Shown here piece after piece: positions 17,221-25,371 of a DNA stretch of 64,000 bases. The stretch spans positions 248,001 to 312,000 of the forward strand of contig NZ_BMTF01000008.1 in NCBI RefSeq assembly GCF_014649535.1, in the 5' to 3' direction. The position numbers and the translations under genes were made by a program. Numbering within the stretch: the first letter of the stretch is position 1; the number at the start of each line of letters is the position of its first letter. The DNA is from Streptomyces gelaticus. GTDB taxonomy: Bacteria; Actinomycetota; Actinomycetes; Streptomycetales; Streptomycetaceae. The notes under the pieces were generated by a model that made no database searches, had not been told where the DNA came from, and worked only from the letters and a program-made list of their open reading frames with translations.

Positions 17221-17769
17221 CTACGGGGCGATCCCGACCCTGGGAATCGTCGGGGTCGCACCCTGACCGGCCTCGTCCCTGGGGTGGGACACCACCCTGG
17301 CCCGCCCCTGCTTCCGGCGGCGCAGCCGCGCCCGGCACATGGGGACGACGAGCAGATGGGCGAGCGCCACCCCGGTGGTGTTCAGCAGCAGCGAGTCGAC
17401 ATCGACGACCTGTCCGGGCACTCCGGTCTGGGCCAGTTCGATGGTCGTGGAGATCAGTGCCCCCGCCGCGACGGTACGGGCCAGTGAGGCCCACGGCGAG
17501 ACGGTGAGCCGGCCGCCGGCCATCGGCAGCAGTACGCCCAGCGGGGCGAGCAGCAGCAGCCCCTCACCGATCCGGCGGGTGGCCTCGACCGGGCCGAGGG
17601 ACAGATCGGCTCTGATGCCGGCGAGCGGCTGAAGATTCGAGGCGGTCGTCCACGGCACGTCGAGGGGGCGCAGCGTCAGCCACCCGACGAGCAACAGGTG
17701 CGCGAGGAGGAGGGATACCCCGGCCGCGCGGAAACGGATGACGGTTTGACCGTCCGAACCTTGACGCAC
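17221..17769 (-). CDS. VanZ-like membrane protein
   Basis: A 182-residue VanZ-family protein with four to five transmembrane helices: LLLAHLLLVGWLTLRPL at the start, IGEGLLLLAPLGVLLPMAGG, then STTIELAQTGVPGQVVDVDSLLLNTTGVALAHLL, the family signature around E-x-x-Q and D-x-x-D-x-x-x-N. The tail is basic and cytoplasmic. VanZ in enterococci gives low-level teicoplanin resistance; chromosomal homologues have no settled role. GTG 17769 follows a G-rich stretch and starts the homologous part; the frame itself extends further upstream. Confidence 0.8.
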   Translation of the reverse strand: MRQGSDGQTVIRFRAAGVSLLLAHLLLVGWLTLRPLDVPWTTASNLQPLAGIRADLSLGPVEATRRIGEGLLLLAPLGVLLPMAGGRLTVSPWASLARTVAAGALISTTIELAQTGVPGQVVDVDSLLLNTTGVALAHLLVVPMCRARLRRRKQGRARVVSHPRDEAGQGATPTIPRVGIAP

Positions 17770-17882
17770 GCCCCCCAAGACGCGGCGAACGGCAGGATCG
17801 GTTCCGCCGGTCCGGAATCCGGCCTGCCGGGCGCCCGGCAGGCGCGCGGGGGCGGGCGGGCGGCCGGACCGGGGCGTGCCGG

Positions 17883-18503
17883 TCAGGCGCCCGTGCCCGT
17901 CACCGGCGTCGGGACCGTCTTCGGCCTCGCCTTCATCTCCGAGGTGCACAGATAGCCGCGCGGCGCGTAGTTCCCGGGCCCGCCCAGCACCACCGTGCCC
18001 TCCGGGGCGAGCGTGTCGTTCTCCGCGTACGTGCACACGATCTGCGCCAGTGCCTCGGACTGCAGGTCCTCCGGCTGCTCGCTGAGCCGCAGCGTGCCCT
18101 GCCGGTCGCCGGCGCGGGCCGCGCCGACCCGCAGGTCCTCGGGGACGGCCGTGGAGTACCCGGCCTGCCGCTCACCGGCCGGCGGCTTGCGCCGCAGTTC
18201 GTCCAGGAGCGCCTGGGCGACCGGCACCCGGTCCGAGCCGTTCTTGTCGACCTGCACCGTGCGGTCCACGGTGACCAGCTGCGAGGAGCAGACCAGATAG
18301 ATCTGTACGGGGATGCCCTTGAGCGCCTGTGTGGTGACGTTCTCCGCGGACATCGTGCACGGCACCTGGGACGGTGCGGCCCCGGCGTCCACCGGCACTG
18401 AGGTGGACCTGATCCCGCAGCCCGCGGCCAGCACGGCGCCGGCCACGGCCCCGGCCAGTGCCAGGGCCGAACGGCGCGCCCGGCGGTTGTCGCTGCCCCT
18501 CAC
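17883..18503 (-). CDS. Lipoprotein of the afsQ operon
   Basis: A 206-residue exported lipoprotein: signal with lipobox LAAGCG, then a GerMN-like/beta-rich domain (GIPVQIYLVCSSQLVTVDRTVQV, ...LLDELRRKPPAGERQAGYSTAVPEDLRV). It is the third gene of the afsQ1-afsQ2 unit. Its GTG overlaps the afsQ2 stop by four bases (GTGA), so it is produced with the sensor. This resembles LpqB-type lipoproteins that accompany MtrB-like sensors, so it may modulate AfsQ2 signal sensing; that role is inference. Confidence 0.85.
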   Translation of the reverse strand: MRGSDNRRARRSALALAGAVAGAVLAAGCGIRSTSVPVDAGAAPSQVPCTMSAENVTTQALKGIPVQIYLVCSSQLVTVDRTVQVDKNGSDRVPVAQALLDELRRKPPAGERQAGYSTAVPEDLRVGAARAGDRQGTLRLSEQPEDLQSEALAQIVCTYAENDTLAPEGTVVLGGPGNYAPRGYLCTSEMKARPKTVPTPVTGTGA

Positions 18504-20038
18504 GTCGCGTCGCCCTCCTCGTGCCGGTCCCCGGCGTCTTGCCCGTCGGCGGAACGGGTGAGCGGCTCGGCATCGCGCGGCAGCCGCAGTACGAACACCG
18601 CGCCGTCGCCGTCCGGCGAATTCGCGGCCGTGATGTCACCGCCGTGGATGTGCGCGTTCTCCATGGCGATCGACAGGCCGAGACCGCTGCCCTCGGAGCG
18701 CGGGCGCGAGGCGCTGGCCTTGTAGAACCGGTCGAAGACATGCGGCAGCACGTCCTCGGGGATACCGGGTCCGTGGTCGCGGACCTCGATGACGAGTTCG
18801 TCGCCCTCGGTCCGTACCGCGACCCGTACCGGCGAACCGCCGTGCTTGAGCGCGTTGCCGATCAGATTCGCCAGGATCACATCGAGCCGGCGCGGGTCGA
18901 GGCGGACCATCATGCCGCGCTCGGCGTCCAGATCCACCGCGTCCAGCCAGGCGCGGGCGTCGATGCAGGCGGTGACCTGGTCCGCGACGTCGACGGTGTC
19001 GAGGACGAGCCGGGCCGTGCCCGCGTCGAAGCGGGTGACCTCCATCAGGTTCTCCACCAGGTCGTTCAGACGCCGGGTCTCGCTCACCACCAGGTGGACC
19101 GCGGGCGCGATCATCGGGTCGAGGCTGTCCGCCTCGTCCTCCAGCACCTCGGTGACGGCGGTCAGCGCGGTGAGCGGGGTGCGCAGTTCGTGCGACATAT
19201 CGGCGACGAACCGCCGGCTCGCCTCGTCCCGCGCGCTCATGTCCGCGACCCGCTTCTCCAGCGAACTCGCGGTCCTGTTGAACGTACGGGAGAGATCGGC
19301 CAGTTCGTCCGTGCCGGAGACCACGAGCCGGGTGTCGAGCTTGCCCTCGCCGAGCTTGCGGGCGGCGTCCCCGAGCCGCTGCACGGGCCGCAGCACGGTC
19401 GTCGCCGCGGCCTGCGCGAGCAGCGCCGATCCGATCAGCGCGAGCCCGGTGGCGATCCCCAGCGACCAGGCGAGGGAGTTGAGGTCCTGCCGCTCCTGGT
19501 CGAGCGACTTCAGCATGTAGCCGGTCGGGCCACCGCCGATGATCTTCGTACCGCCCACCAGGTACGGCGTGCCGCGGATGCTGGTCCGCTGCCAGAACAG
19601 GTGGTACTCGTACTTGTTGCCCGCCTCCAGCGGCTGCTTCTTGTCGACCGCCTTCTGGAGCGAGACCGGTACGTTGTCGAGCGTGAAGGTGTCCAGGTCG
19701 GAGTTGCCGACGATCGGCTTGCCGGTGTCGCGCTCGTCGACCAGCAGCACGCTGTAGCCGGGCGAACTGCTCGCCATCTGCACGGCCGCGTTCTGCAGAT
19801 CGTCCCTGGTGGGGTGGAGCGGCAGCGAGGCCGCCCGGCCCTGCATCTCCTGGCGGAAGTCCCCGAGCGCGGAGTCCTGGGTACGGGTCAGTACGGCCTC
19901 GCGGTTCAGCCAGTACGCGATCCCCGACGCGGACACCGCGGCGGTCAGCGCCACCAATGCGAACACCACGACGAGCCGCAGCCGCAGACTGGTCCAGCGA
20001 AGCCCGGTGAGCAGGCTCCGTTTGACGACATTGCTCAC
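18500..20038 (-). CDS. afsQ2: Sensor histidine kinase AfsQ2
   Basis: Membrane sensor of 512 residues that autophosphorylates and passes phosphate to AfsQ1, affecting antibiotic production and development. Layout: helix one (RLRLVVVFALVALTAAVSASGIAYW), an extracellular domain of about 140 residues, helix two (SLAWSLGIATGLALIGSALLAQAA), HAMP, dimerisation helix with the phosphoacceptor His in FVADMSHELRTPLTALT, then N, DHGPGIPED and GSGLGLSI boxes of the ATPase domain. GTG 20038 overlaps the afsQ1 stop (GTGA); the open frame extends further upstream inside afsQ1, which is unlikely. Gene order is as in S. coelicolor. Confidence 0.93.
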   Translation of the reverse strand: MSNVVKRSLLTGLRWTSLRLRLVVVFALVALTAAVSASGIAYWLNREAVLTRTQDSALGDFRQEMQGRAASLPLHPTRDDLQNAAVQMASSSPGYSVLLVDERDTGKPIVGNSDLDTFTLDNVPVSLQKAVDKKQPLEAGNKYEYHLFWQRTSIRGTPYLVGGTKIIGGGPTGYMLKSLDQERQDLNSLAWSLGIATGLALIGSALLAQAAATTVLRPVQRLGDAARKLGEGKLDTRLVVSGTDELADLSRTFNRTASSLEKRVADMSARDEASRRFVADMSHELRTPLTALTAVTEVLEDEADSLDPMIAPAVHLVVSETRRLNDLVENLMEVTRFDAGTARLVLDTVDVADQVTACIDARAWLDAVDLDAERGMMVRLDPRRLDVILANLIGNALKHGGSPVRVAVRTEGDELVIEVRDHGPGIPEDVLPHVFDRFYKASASRPRSEGSGLGLSIAMENAHIHGGDITAANSPDGDGAVFVLRLPRDAEPLTRSADGQDAGDRHEEGDAT

Positions 20039-20721
20039 TGAGGCGAGTCCAGCCGGTAGCCCACACCCCGGACGGTACGGATCAGCGTCGGTGAGGACGG
20101 CACGTCCTCCACCTTGGCCCGCAGCCGCTGCACACACGCGTCCACCAGCCGGGAGTCACCGAGGTAGTCGTGCTCCCAGACCAGCCGCAGCAACTGCTGC
20201 CGGGACAGGGCCTGGCCCGGCCGGCGGCTCAGCTCCAGCAGGAGGCGCAGCTCGGTCGGCGTGAGCTGCAGATCCTCCCCGTTCTTGGTCACGGTCATCG
20301 CGGAGCGGTCGATCACCACGTTCCCGAAGGACGCGGAGTCGGTGGACTCGCGCTCACCGCGGCGCAGCACCGCGCGGATCCGGGCGTCGAGCACCCGGCC
20401 CTGCACGGGTTTCACCACGTAGTCGTCGGCACCGGACTCCAGCCCGACCACGACGTCGATGTCGTCGCTGCGCGCGGTCAGCAGAATGATCGGCAGCTGG
20501 TCGGTGCGCCGGATGCGCCGACACACCTCGAAGCCGTCGATCCCGGGCAGCATCACATCCAGCACGATCAGGTCCGGCCGCTGCTCACGCAACAGTTTCA
20601 GGCCGTCCTCTCCCGTCGCCGCGGTGGCCACACGGTGGCCCTGGCGTGACAGCGAGAGTTCGAGCGCCGTGCGGATGGCGTCGTCGTCCTCGATCAGCAA
20701 CAGGAAAGGCACGCTGGTCAT
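20035..20721 (-). CDS. afsQ1: Response regulator AfsQ1
   Basis: OmpR/PhoB-type regulator of 228 residues. Receiver domain with acidic pocket EDDD (11-14), phosphoacceptor Asp55 in LIVLDVMLPG, TAR and the KP switch (VVKPVQ). C-terminal winged helix with LTPTELRLLLELSRRPGQALSRQQLL and VQRLRAKVE ending TVRGVGYRLD. It is nearly identical to my memory of S. coelicolor AfsQ1, with three extra residues at the start. It activates sigQ and links nitrogen/glutamate status with actinorhodin-type antibiotic control in that organism. A matching box lies upstream of the divergent sigQ. Confidence 0.94.
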   Translation of the reverse strand: MTSVPFLLLIEDDDAIRTALELSLSRQGHRVATAATGEDGLKLLREQRPDLIVLDVMLPGIDGFEVCRRIRRTDQLPIILLTARSDDIDVVVGLESGADDYVVKPVQGRVLDARIRAVLRRGERESTDSASFGNVVIDRSAMTVTKNGEDLQLTPTELRLLLELSRRPGQALSRQQLLRLVWEHDYLGDSRLVDACVQRLRAKVEDVPSSPTLIRTVRGVGYRLDSPQ

Positions 20722-20805
20722 TCTGACCCATGGTGGCGCCCCAGTTCGACAGTTGGGGTCGACTCATACATCCCGCGCGCCCCAGCCGCACGGTCGGCAG
20801 GCCCT

Positions 20806-20821
20806 GTGACAGGCCTGTGAC
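20806..20821 (+). promoter_or_regulatory. AfsQ1 box in the afsQ1-sigQ intergenic region
   Basis: GTGACAGGCCTGTGAC matches the reported AfsQ1 consensus GTnAC-n6-GTnAC exactly. It lies 84 bases before the sigQ start and 85 bases before afsQ1, so it could serve both directions. Confidence 0.8.
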
Positions 20822-20904
20822 AGTCGGCGGACAGCGCCATGAAACTGCCCCGGCAAGCTCTTTGGCACAAGGAACGGACGGACTCCACCGATGGGGGGCG
20901 CGAG

Positions 20905-21666
20905 ATGAACGCAACTCACAGCATCACCGCAAGCGCAGTTGTCACGCGTCTCCACGATGTCGGCCGGGGTATCGAGAAGTCCGGCGCCGGGAGTGGGCGG
21001 GGGTGCGTTCGTGGCGCCGGGCGTCAGCACCCGTCGTACATGACGGTGGTCGACGCGCCTGTGGGGGACAACGGGGGGAACAACGGGGGCAAGGCGTACG
21101 GGGAGGGCATGGGGGAGCGGAAGTCCCCGGCGCAGGGCGAGGACGCCGAAGCGGCGTTCACGGCCTACGTCCGGGAGCGCCGCGCCTCCCTGTACGCAAC
21201 CGCCTACCACCTGACCGGAGACCGGTTCGAGGCCGAGGACCTGCTGCAGAGCGCCCTCTTCTCGACGTACCGGGCATGGGACCGGATCAGCGACAAGGCG
21301 GCGGTCGGCGGCTATCTGCGCCGCACCATGACGAACCTGCACATCAGCGCCTGGCGCAGGCGCAAGCTCAACGAGTACCCGACCGAGGAGCTGCCGGAGA
21401 CGGCGGGCGACACGGACGCGATGCGCGGCACGGAACTGCGCGCCGTGCTCTGGCAGGCGCTGGCGCGGCTGCCGGAACTCCAGCGCACGATGCTGGTCCT
21501 TCGTTACTACGAGGGCCGCACCGATCCGGAGATCGCGGCCATCCTCGACATCAGTGTCGGCACGGTGAAGTCCAGCATCTGGCGGTCGCTCCGCCGGCTG
21601 CGCGAGGACGAGGTCCTCAGCTTCGGCCGTGACGAGGAGGAGTCCTTCGGCGAGCTGGTGGCCTGA
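20905..21666 (+). CDS. sigQ: ECF sigma factor SigQ
   Basis: Extracytoplasmic-function sigma factor, divergent from afsQ1 as in S. coelicolor, where SigQ opposes the AfsQ pathway. After a non-conserved, Gly/Asn-rich N-terminus of about 80 residues come region 2 (YVRERRASLYATAYHLTGDRFEAEDLLQSALFSTYRAWDRI, YLRRTMTNLHISAWRRRK) and region 4 (RLPELQRTMLVLRYYEGRTDPEIAAILDISVGTVKSSIWRSLRRLR). Members of this SigE-like group lack a dedicated anti-sigma gene, and none is adjacent here. ATG 20905 follows a GGGGGG-type site; ATG 21040 is a possible alternative. Confidence 0.9.
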   Translation: MNATHSITASAVVTRLHDVGRGIEKSGAGSGRGCVRGAGRQHPSYMTVVDAPVGDNGGNNGGKAYGEGMGERKSPAQGEDAEAAFTAYVRERRASLYATAYHLTGDRFEAEDLLQSALFSTYRAWDRISDKAAVGGYLRRTMTNLHISAWRRRKLNEYPTEELPETAGDTDAMRGTELRAVLWQALARLPELQRTMLVLRYYEGRTDPEIAAILDISVGTVKSSIWRSLRRLREDEVLSFGRDEEESFGELVA

Positions 21667-21799
21667 GGCGAGGGGGGACACGGGGGAAACACGGGGCCGC
21701 TGCTTCGGGGGAGGCGGCGGAGCACGGGGGGAAGTGCTGCGAGGTCGGACGGGCCGGGGGGCCTGTCCGACCCCGTTCGCGTACGTACGGGGGAGGCCT

Positions 21800-22507
21800 C
21801 TATGCCGTCCCGCGTGCGGCGGGCGCCCGTCGGCAGCGGCCGGCCGCCGCCGCGGCCAGCCGGCCCAGGGCCTCTTCCTTGCCGCACGGATGCGCGCCCA
21901 GCGCCGTCTGCCGCGCCACGATCCGCCGCTCCGCCCGCATCAGCCGCCACCCGCGCCGCAGCAGGAACGGCACCGACTTGCGTCCCTCGCGCAGGTCCCG
22001 CAGCAGACGGCGGCGGAACGTCGTCGTCGGACGGCCGCGCAGGCACAGTGCGTCCGCCAGCACGCCCAGCTTCTGGCACCGTTCGACTATGTCCGCCGCG
22101 AAGATCCCCTCGGCCACGAACAGCGGCGTGCGCTCGATGTGCAGAGCCTCCCGGTCGACCCTGGAGCTGGTGGCGATGTCGTAGACCGGGACGTGGGTGC
22201 GGCCCGTGCGGCACAGCTCCACGATCGCGGCGACCGCGGCGTCGGCGTCCCAGGACTGCGCGGAGTCCCAGTCGATGTCCGTACTGCCGGGAACGAGCGG
22301 CAGCGTGGGGTCGTCGCCCTCCTTGTAGAAGTCGTCCAGGCGCAGCACCGGCAGGTCGGTGCGGGCGGCGAGGGAGGACTTGCCGGAGCCGGAAGGGCCC
22401 GCGAGCAACACCACGCGGGTCGGGATCGGTTGGGAATTCACAGAACACGAGTGTGAAGCATTGCCCCGCACAGGGGATCCCCCGGTGCCTGTGTTGGTAT
22501 CGAGCAT
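21800..22507 (-). CDS. Uridine kinase-like P-loop protein
   Basis: P-loop kinase of about 235 residues with Walker A GPSGSGKSS near residue 38, LRLDDFYKEGDDPTLP (substrate Asp of the uridine kinase family), IDWDSAQSWD, VYDIATSSRV and FVAEGIFAADIVE. Uridine kinases phosphorylate uridine and cytidine with ATP in pyrimidine salvage, which fits the neighbouring nucleoside genes. It is more divergent than Udk, so substrate is not certain. Start: GAGGTG lies just before ATG 22507; GTG 22510 is adjacent. A basic tail follows the catalytic part. Confidence 0.8.
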   Translation of the reverse strand: MLDTNTGTGGSPVRGNASHSCSVNSQPIPTRVVLLAGPSGSGKSSLAARTDLPVLRLDDFYKEGDDPTLPLVPGSTDIDWDSAQSWDADAAVAAIVELCRTGRTHVPVYDIATSSRVDREALHIERTPLFVAEGIFAADIVERCQKLGVLADALCLRGRPTTTFRRRLLRDLREGRKSVPFLLRRGWRLMRAERRIVARQTALGAHPCGKEEALGRLAAAAAGRCRRAPAARGTA

Positions 22508-22570
22508 CACACCTCAACTACTCTACGCACTCGATTGATTACCGGATTGTCTCGATCAGGTGGGAACCCG

Positions 22571-22972
22571 ATGGCACGTCATGCTCTTTCCAGGTCCCGG
22601 CGCCGTGCTCTGCTGAGGGCAGGTCTGACCGTCACCGCGGTGGGTGCCGCGCTCGGTGCGGGGGGTGCGGCGGCCCAGGCGGCGCCGCTGCCCCACGTGC
22701 CGGTCGTGGGTGCCGGCACCGGCTTCGGCGAGGCCGGGGATGCCGCCGGGGGCGCGGTGACCGGGACGCTCGGCCACTCGCTCGGCAACGGCATCGCCCC
22801 GGTGACGCATCTGCAGCTCGACCCGCTGGCCGGCACCGGCACGGACCCGCTGGACAACGCGGTGGGGACGCAGGTCGCCGACTTCAAGCCGCTGTCCACG
22901 GCCGCCGTCACCGACCCGCTGACCAGTGGTGGTGCGCTGAAGGACCTGCCGTCGGCGCTGCACGGCGGCTGA
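22571..22972 (+). CDS. Small secreted Ala/Gly-rich protein
   Basis: A 133-residue exported protein. The signal region (RSRRRALLRAGLTVTAVGAALGAGGAAAQAAPLP) has a strongly basic start. The mature part has the repeated idea of P-L-x-G-T-G-T-D-P-L-D and no cysteines. Streptomycetes carry several such small proteins with no assigned function; compare 16518-16850. It is divergent from the uridine-kinase-like gene and ends at a clear terminator. Confidence 0.65.
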   Translation: MARHALSRSRRRALLRAGLTVTAVGAALGAGGAAAQAAPLPHVPVVGAGTGFGEAGDAAGGAVTGTLGHSLGNGIAPVTHLQLDPLAGTGTDPLDNAVGTQVADFKPLSTAAVTDPLTSGGALKDLPSALHGG

Positions 22973-22981
22973 GCGGCTGGG

Positions 22982-23021
22982 AACGGCCTGTTCCTCCGGG
23001 GTGCCGGACGAACAGGCCGTT
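22982..23021. terminator. Bidirectional terminator
   Basis: Twelve-base stem (22982-22993 with 23010-23021), 16-base loop, between convergent genes. Confidence 0.7.
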
Positions 23022-23037
23022 GCCGTGCGGGGGCAGG

Positions 23038-23937
23038 TCAGTACGAGGAGCCCGAGACGCCCAGGGCGCCCGTCGGGTGCCAGACCGTCTTCGTCTCCAG
23101 GAAGGCCGTCAGTCGGTGGGTGCCCGGGTCGGCCGTCCAGTCCGCGGCGCCGTCCACAGGCTGTGGGCGGAGGACCCGCTTCAGGTTGTCCGCCGCCGCG
23201 GTCTCCAGCTCCTTCGCCAGTGCGGCGTCGGCGCCGGTGAGGTCGATGGCGTTGACGTCCTGGTGGGAGGCGAGCGGCGCCGCGATCTCCGCCGTCCGCC
23301 CGGACAGGATGTTCACCACTCCGCCCGGCAGGTCGGAGGTGGCCAGCACCTCGCCCAGCGAGAGTGCGGGCAGCGGGGAGTCCGCCGAAGCGACGACGAC
23401 GGCCGTGTTGCCGGTCGCGATCACCGGGGCGACGACCGAGACCAGGCCCAGGAACGAGGACTTCTGGGGGGCGAGGACCGTGACCACACCGGTCGGCTCG
23501 GGGGTGGACAGGTTGAAGAACGGGCCCGCGACCGGGTTCGCCCCGCCCACGACCTGGCCGATCTTGTCGGTCCACCCGGCGTACCAGACCCAGCGGTCGA
23601 TCGCCGCGTCGACGACGGCCGCCGCCTTGGACTTCGACAGGCCCTCCGCCTCCGCCACTTCCCGTACGAACTGGTCCTTGCGGCCCTCCAGCATCTCCGC
23701 GATGCGGTAGAGGATCTGGCCGCGGTTGTACGCGGTCGCCCCCGACCAGCCGCCGAACGCCTTGCGGGCGGCCACGACCGCGTCGCGCGCGTCCTTGCGG
23801 GAGGACTGGGGGGCGTTCGCCAGCCACTTGCCCTTCGAGTCCGTCACCTCGTACACCCGGCCGCTCTCGGAGCGGGGGAACTTGCCCCCCACGTACAGCT
23901 TGTAGGTCTTGAAGACGCTCAGACGGTTATCGGACAT
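23038..23937 (-). CDS. Truncated aldehyde dehydrogenase-family protein
   Basis: At 300 residues it covers only the NAD-binding half of an aldehyde dehydrogenase (typical length 480-500): LYVGGKFPRSESGRVYEV, AFGGWSGATAYNRGQILYRIAEMLE, VIATGNTAVVVAS, LPGGVVNILSG. The ELGGKxx motif and the catalytic Cys region are missing; after residue 230 a short unrelated tail ends the protein. It overlaps the full-length enzyme gene upstream by 11 bases, so both are made from one mRNA with deoC. Probably a non-catalytic partner or remnant; the intact frame and tight coupling favour a retained role. Confidence 0.8.
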   Translation of the reverse strand: MSDNRLSVFKTYKLYVGGKFPRSESGRVYEVTDSKGKWLANAPQSSRKDARDAVVAARKAFGGWSGATAYNRGQILYRIAEMLEGRKDQFVREVAEAEGLSKSKAAAVVDAAIDRWVWYAGWTDKIGQVVGGANPVAGPFFNLSTPEPTGVVTVLAPQKSSFLGLVSVVAPVIATGNTAVVVASADSPLPALSLGEVLATSDLPGGVVNILSGRTAEIAAPLASHQDVNAIDLTGADAALAKELETAAADNLKRVLRPQPVDGAADWTADPGTHRLTAFLETKTVWHPTGALGVSGSSY

Positions 23938-25366
23938 CGAGGTACGCCTCCAGGCCGTGACGGCCGCCTTCGCGGCCGAAGCCCGACTCCTTGTAGCCGC
24001 CGAAGGGCGAGGTCGGGTCGAACTTGTTGAACGTGTTGGCCCAGACGACGCCCGCCCGGAGCTTGTTCGCCACCGCGAGGATGCGGGAGCCCTTCTCCGT
24101 CCAGATGCCGGCCGAGAGGCCGTACTGGCTGTTGTTGGCCTTGGCGACCGCCTCGTCGGGCGTGCGGAACGACAGCACCGACAGCACCGGGCCGAAGATC
24201 TCGTCGCGGGCGATGGTGTGCGCCTGGGTGACACCGGTGAACAGTGTCGGCGCGAACCAGTAACCGGCGGAGGGGAGTTCGCAGGGGGCGGTCCAGCGTT
24301 CGGCGCCCTCCGCCTCGCCCGTCTCGGCGAGCGCGGTGATCCGGGCGAGCTGCTCCGCGGAGTTGATCGCACCGATGTCGGTGTTCTTGTCCAGCGGGTC
24401 GCCGAGCCGCAGCGTGGACAGCCGGCGCTTCAGCGCGTCCAGCAGCTCGTCCTGGACCGACTCCTGCACGAGCAGGCGCGAGCCCGCGCAGCAGACCTGG
24501 CCCTGGTTGAAGAAGATGCCGGTGACGATGCCCTCGACGGCCTGGTCGATCGGGGCGTCGTCGAAGACGATGTTGGCGCCCTTGCCGCCCAGTTCGAGGG
24601 TGACCTTCTTGTCCGTGCCGGCGACCTGGCGCGCGATGGCCTTGCCGACCGCGGTCGAGCCGGTGAAGGCGACCTTGTTCACGTCCTCGTGCGCGACGAG
24701 GGCGGCGCCCGCGTCGCCGTACCCGGTGAGGATGTTCACGACACCCTTGGGCAGGCCCGCCTGGCGGCAGATGTCCGCGAAGAACAGCGCGGAGAGCGGG
24801 GTCGTCTCGGCGGGCTTGAGGACCACCGTGTTGCCGGTGGCGAGCGCCGGGGCGATCTTCCACGCGAGCATGAGCAGCGGGAAGTTCCACGGGATGACCT
24901 GGCCCGCGACGCCGAGCGGGCGCGGGTTCGCGCCGAAGCCCGCGTGGTCCAGCTTGTCGGCCCAGCCCGCGTAGTAGAAGAAGTGCGCCGCGACCAGCGG
25001 GAGGTCCGCGTCGCGGGTCTCCCTGATCGGCTTGCCGTTGTCGAGGGTTTCCAGGACGGCGAGCTCGCGGCTGCGCTCCTGGATGATCCGGGCGATCCGG
25101 AAGAGGTACTTGGCGCGCTCGGAGCCGGGCAGCGCCGACCACTTCTCGAAGGCCTTGCGGGCCGCCTTCACGGCCCGGTCGACGTCGGCCGCACCGGCCT
25201 GCGCGACCTCGGAGAGCACTTCCTCGCTGCTGGGCGAGACGGTCTTGAAGACCTTGCCGTCGGCCGCCTCGCTGAACTCGCCGTCGATGAACAGCCCGTA
25301 CGAGGGGGCGATGTCGACGACCGAGCGCGACTCGGGGGCGGGGGCGTACTCGAATGCAGATGCCAT
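23927..25366 (-). CDS. Aldehyde dehydrogenase
   Basis: NAD(P)-dependent oxidation of aldehydes to acids; 479 residues, full length. Visible: VIPWNFPLLMLAWKIAPALATGNTVVLKPAE (cofactor loop), FTGSTAVGKAI, VTLELGGKGANIVF (general-base Glu), FFNQGQVCCAGSRLLV (catalytic Cys), EIFGPVLSVLSF, and the C-terminal SPFGGYKESGFGREGG. It starts five bases after the deoC stop. The deoC reaction releases acetaldehyde, so the likely job here is removing it to acetate; that is inference from context. Confidence 0.92.
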   Translation of the reverse strand: MASAFEYAPAPESRSVVDIAPSYGLFIDGEFSEAADGKVFKTVSPSSEEVLSEVAQAGAADVDRAVKAARKAFEKWSALPGSERAKYLFRIARIIQERSRELAVLETLDNGKPIRETRDADLPLVAAHFFYYAGWADKLDHAGFGANPRPLGVAGQVIPWNFPLLMLAWKIAPALATGNTVVLKPAETTPLSALFFADICRQAGLPKGVVNILTGYGDAGAALVAHEDVNKVAFTGSTAVGKAIARQVAGTDKKVTLELGGKGANIVFDDAPIDQAVEGIVTGIFFNQGQVCCAGSRLLVQESVQDELLDALKRRLSTLRLGDPLDKNTDIGAINSAEQLARITALAETGEAEGAERWTAPCELPSAGYWFAPTLFTGVTQAHTIARDEIFGPVLSVLSFRTPDEAVAKANNSQYGLSAGIWTEKGSRILAVANKLRAGVVWANTFNKFDPTSPFGGYKESGFGREGGRHGLEAYLDVR

Positions 25367-25371
25367 GGGGA

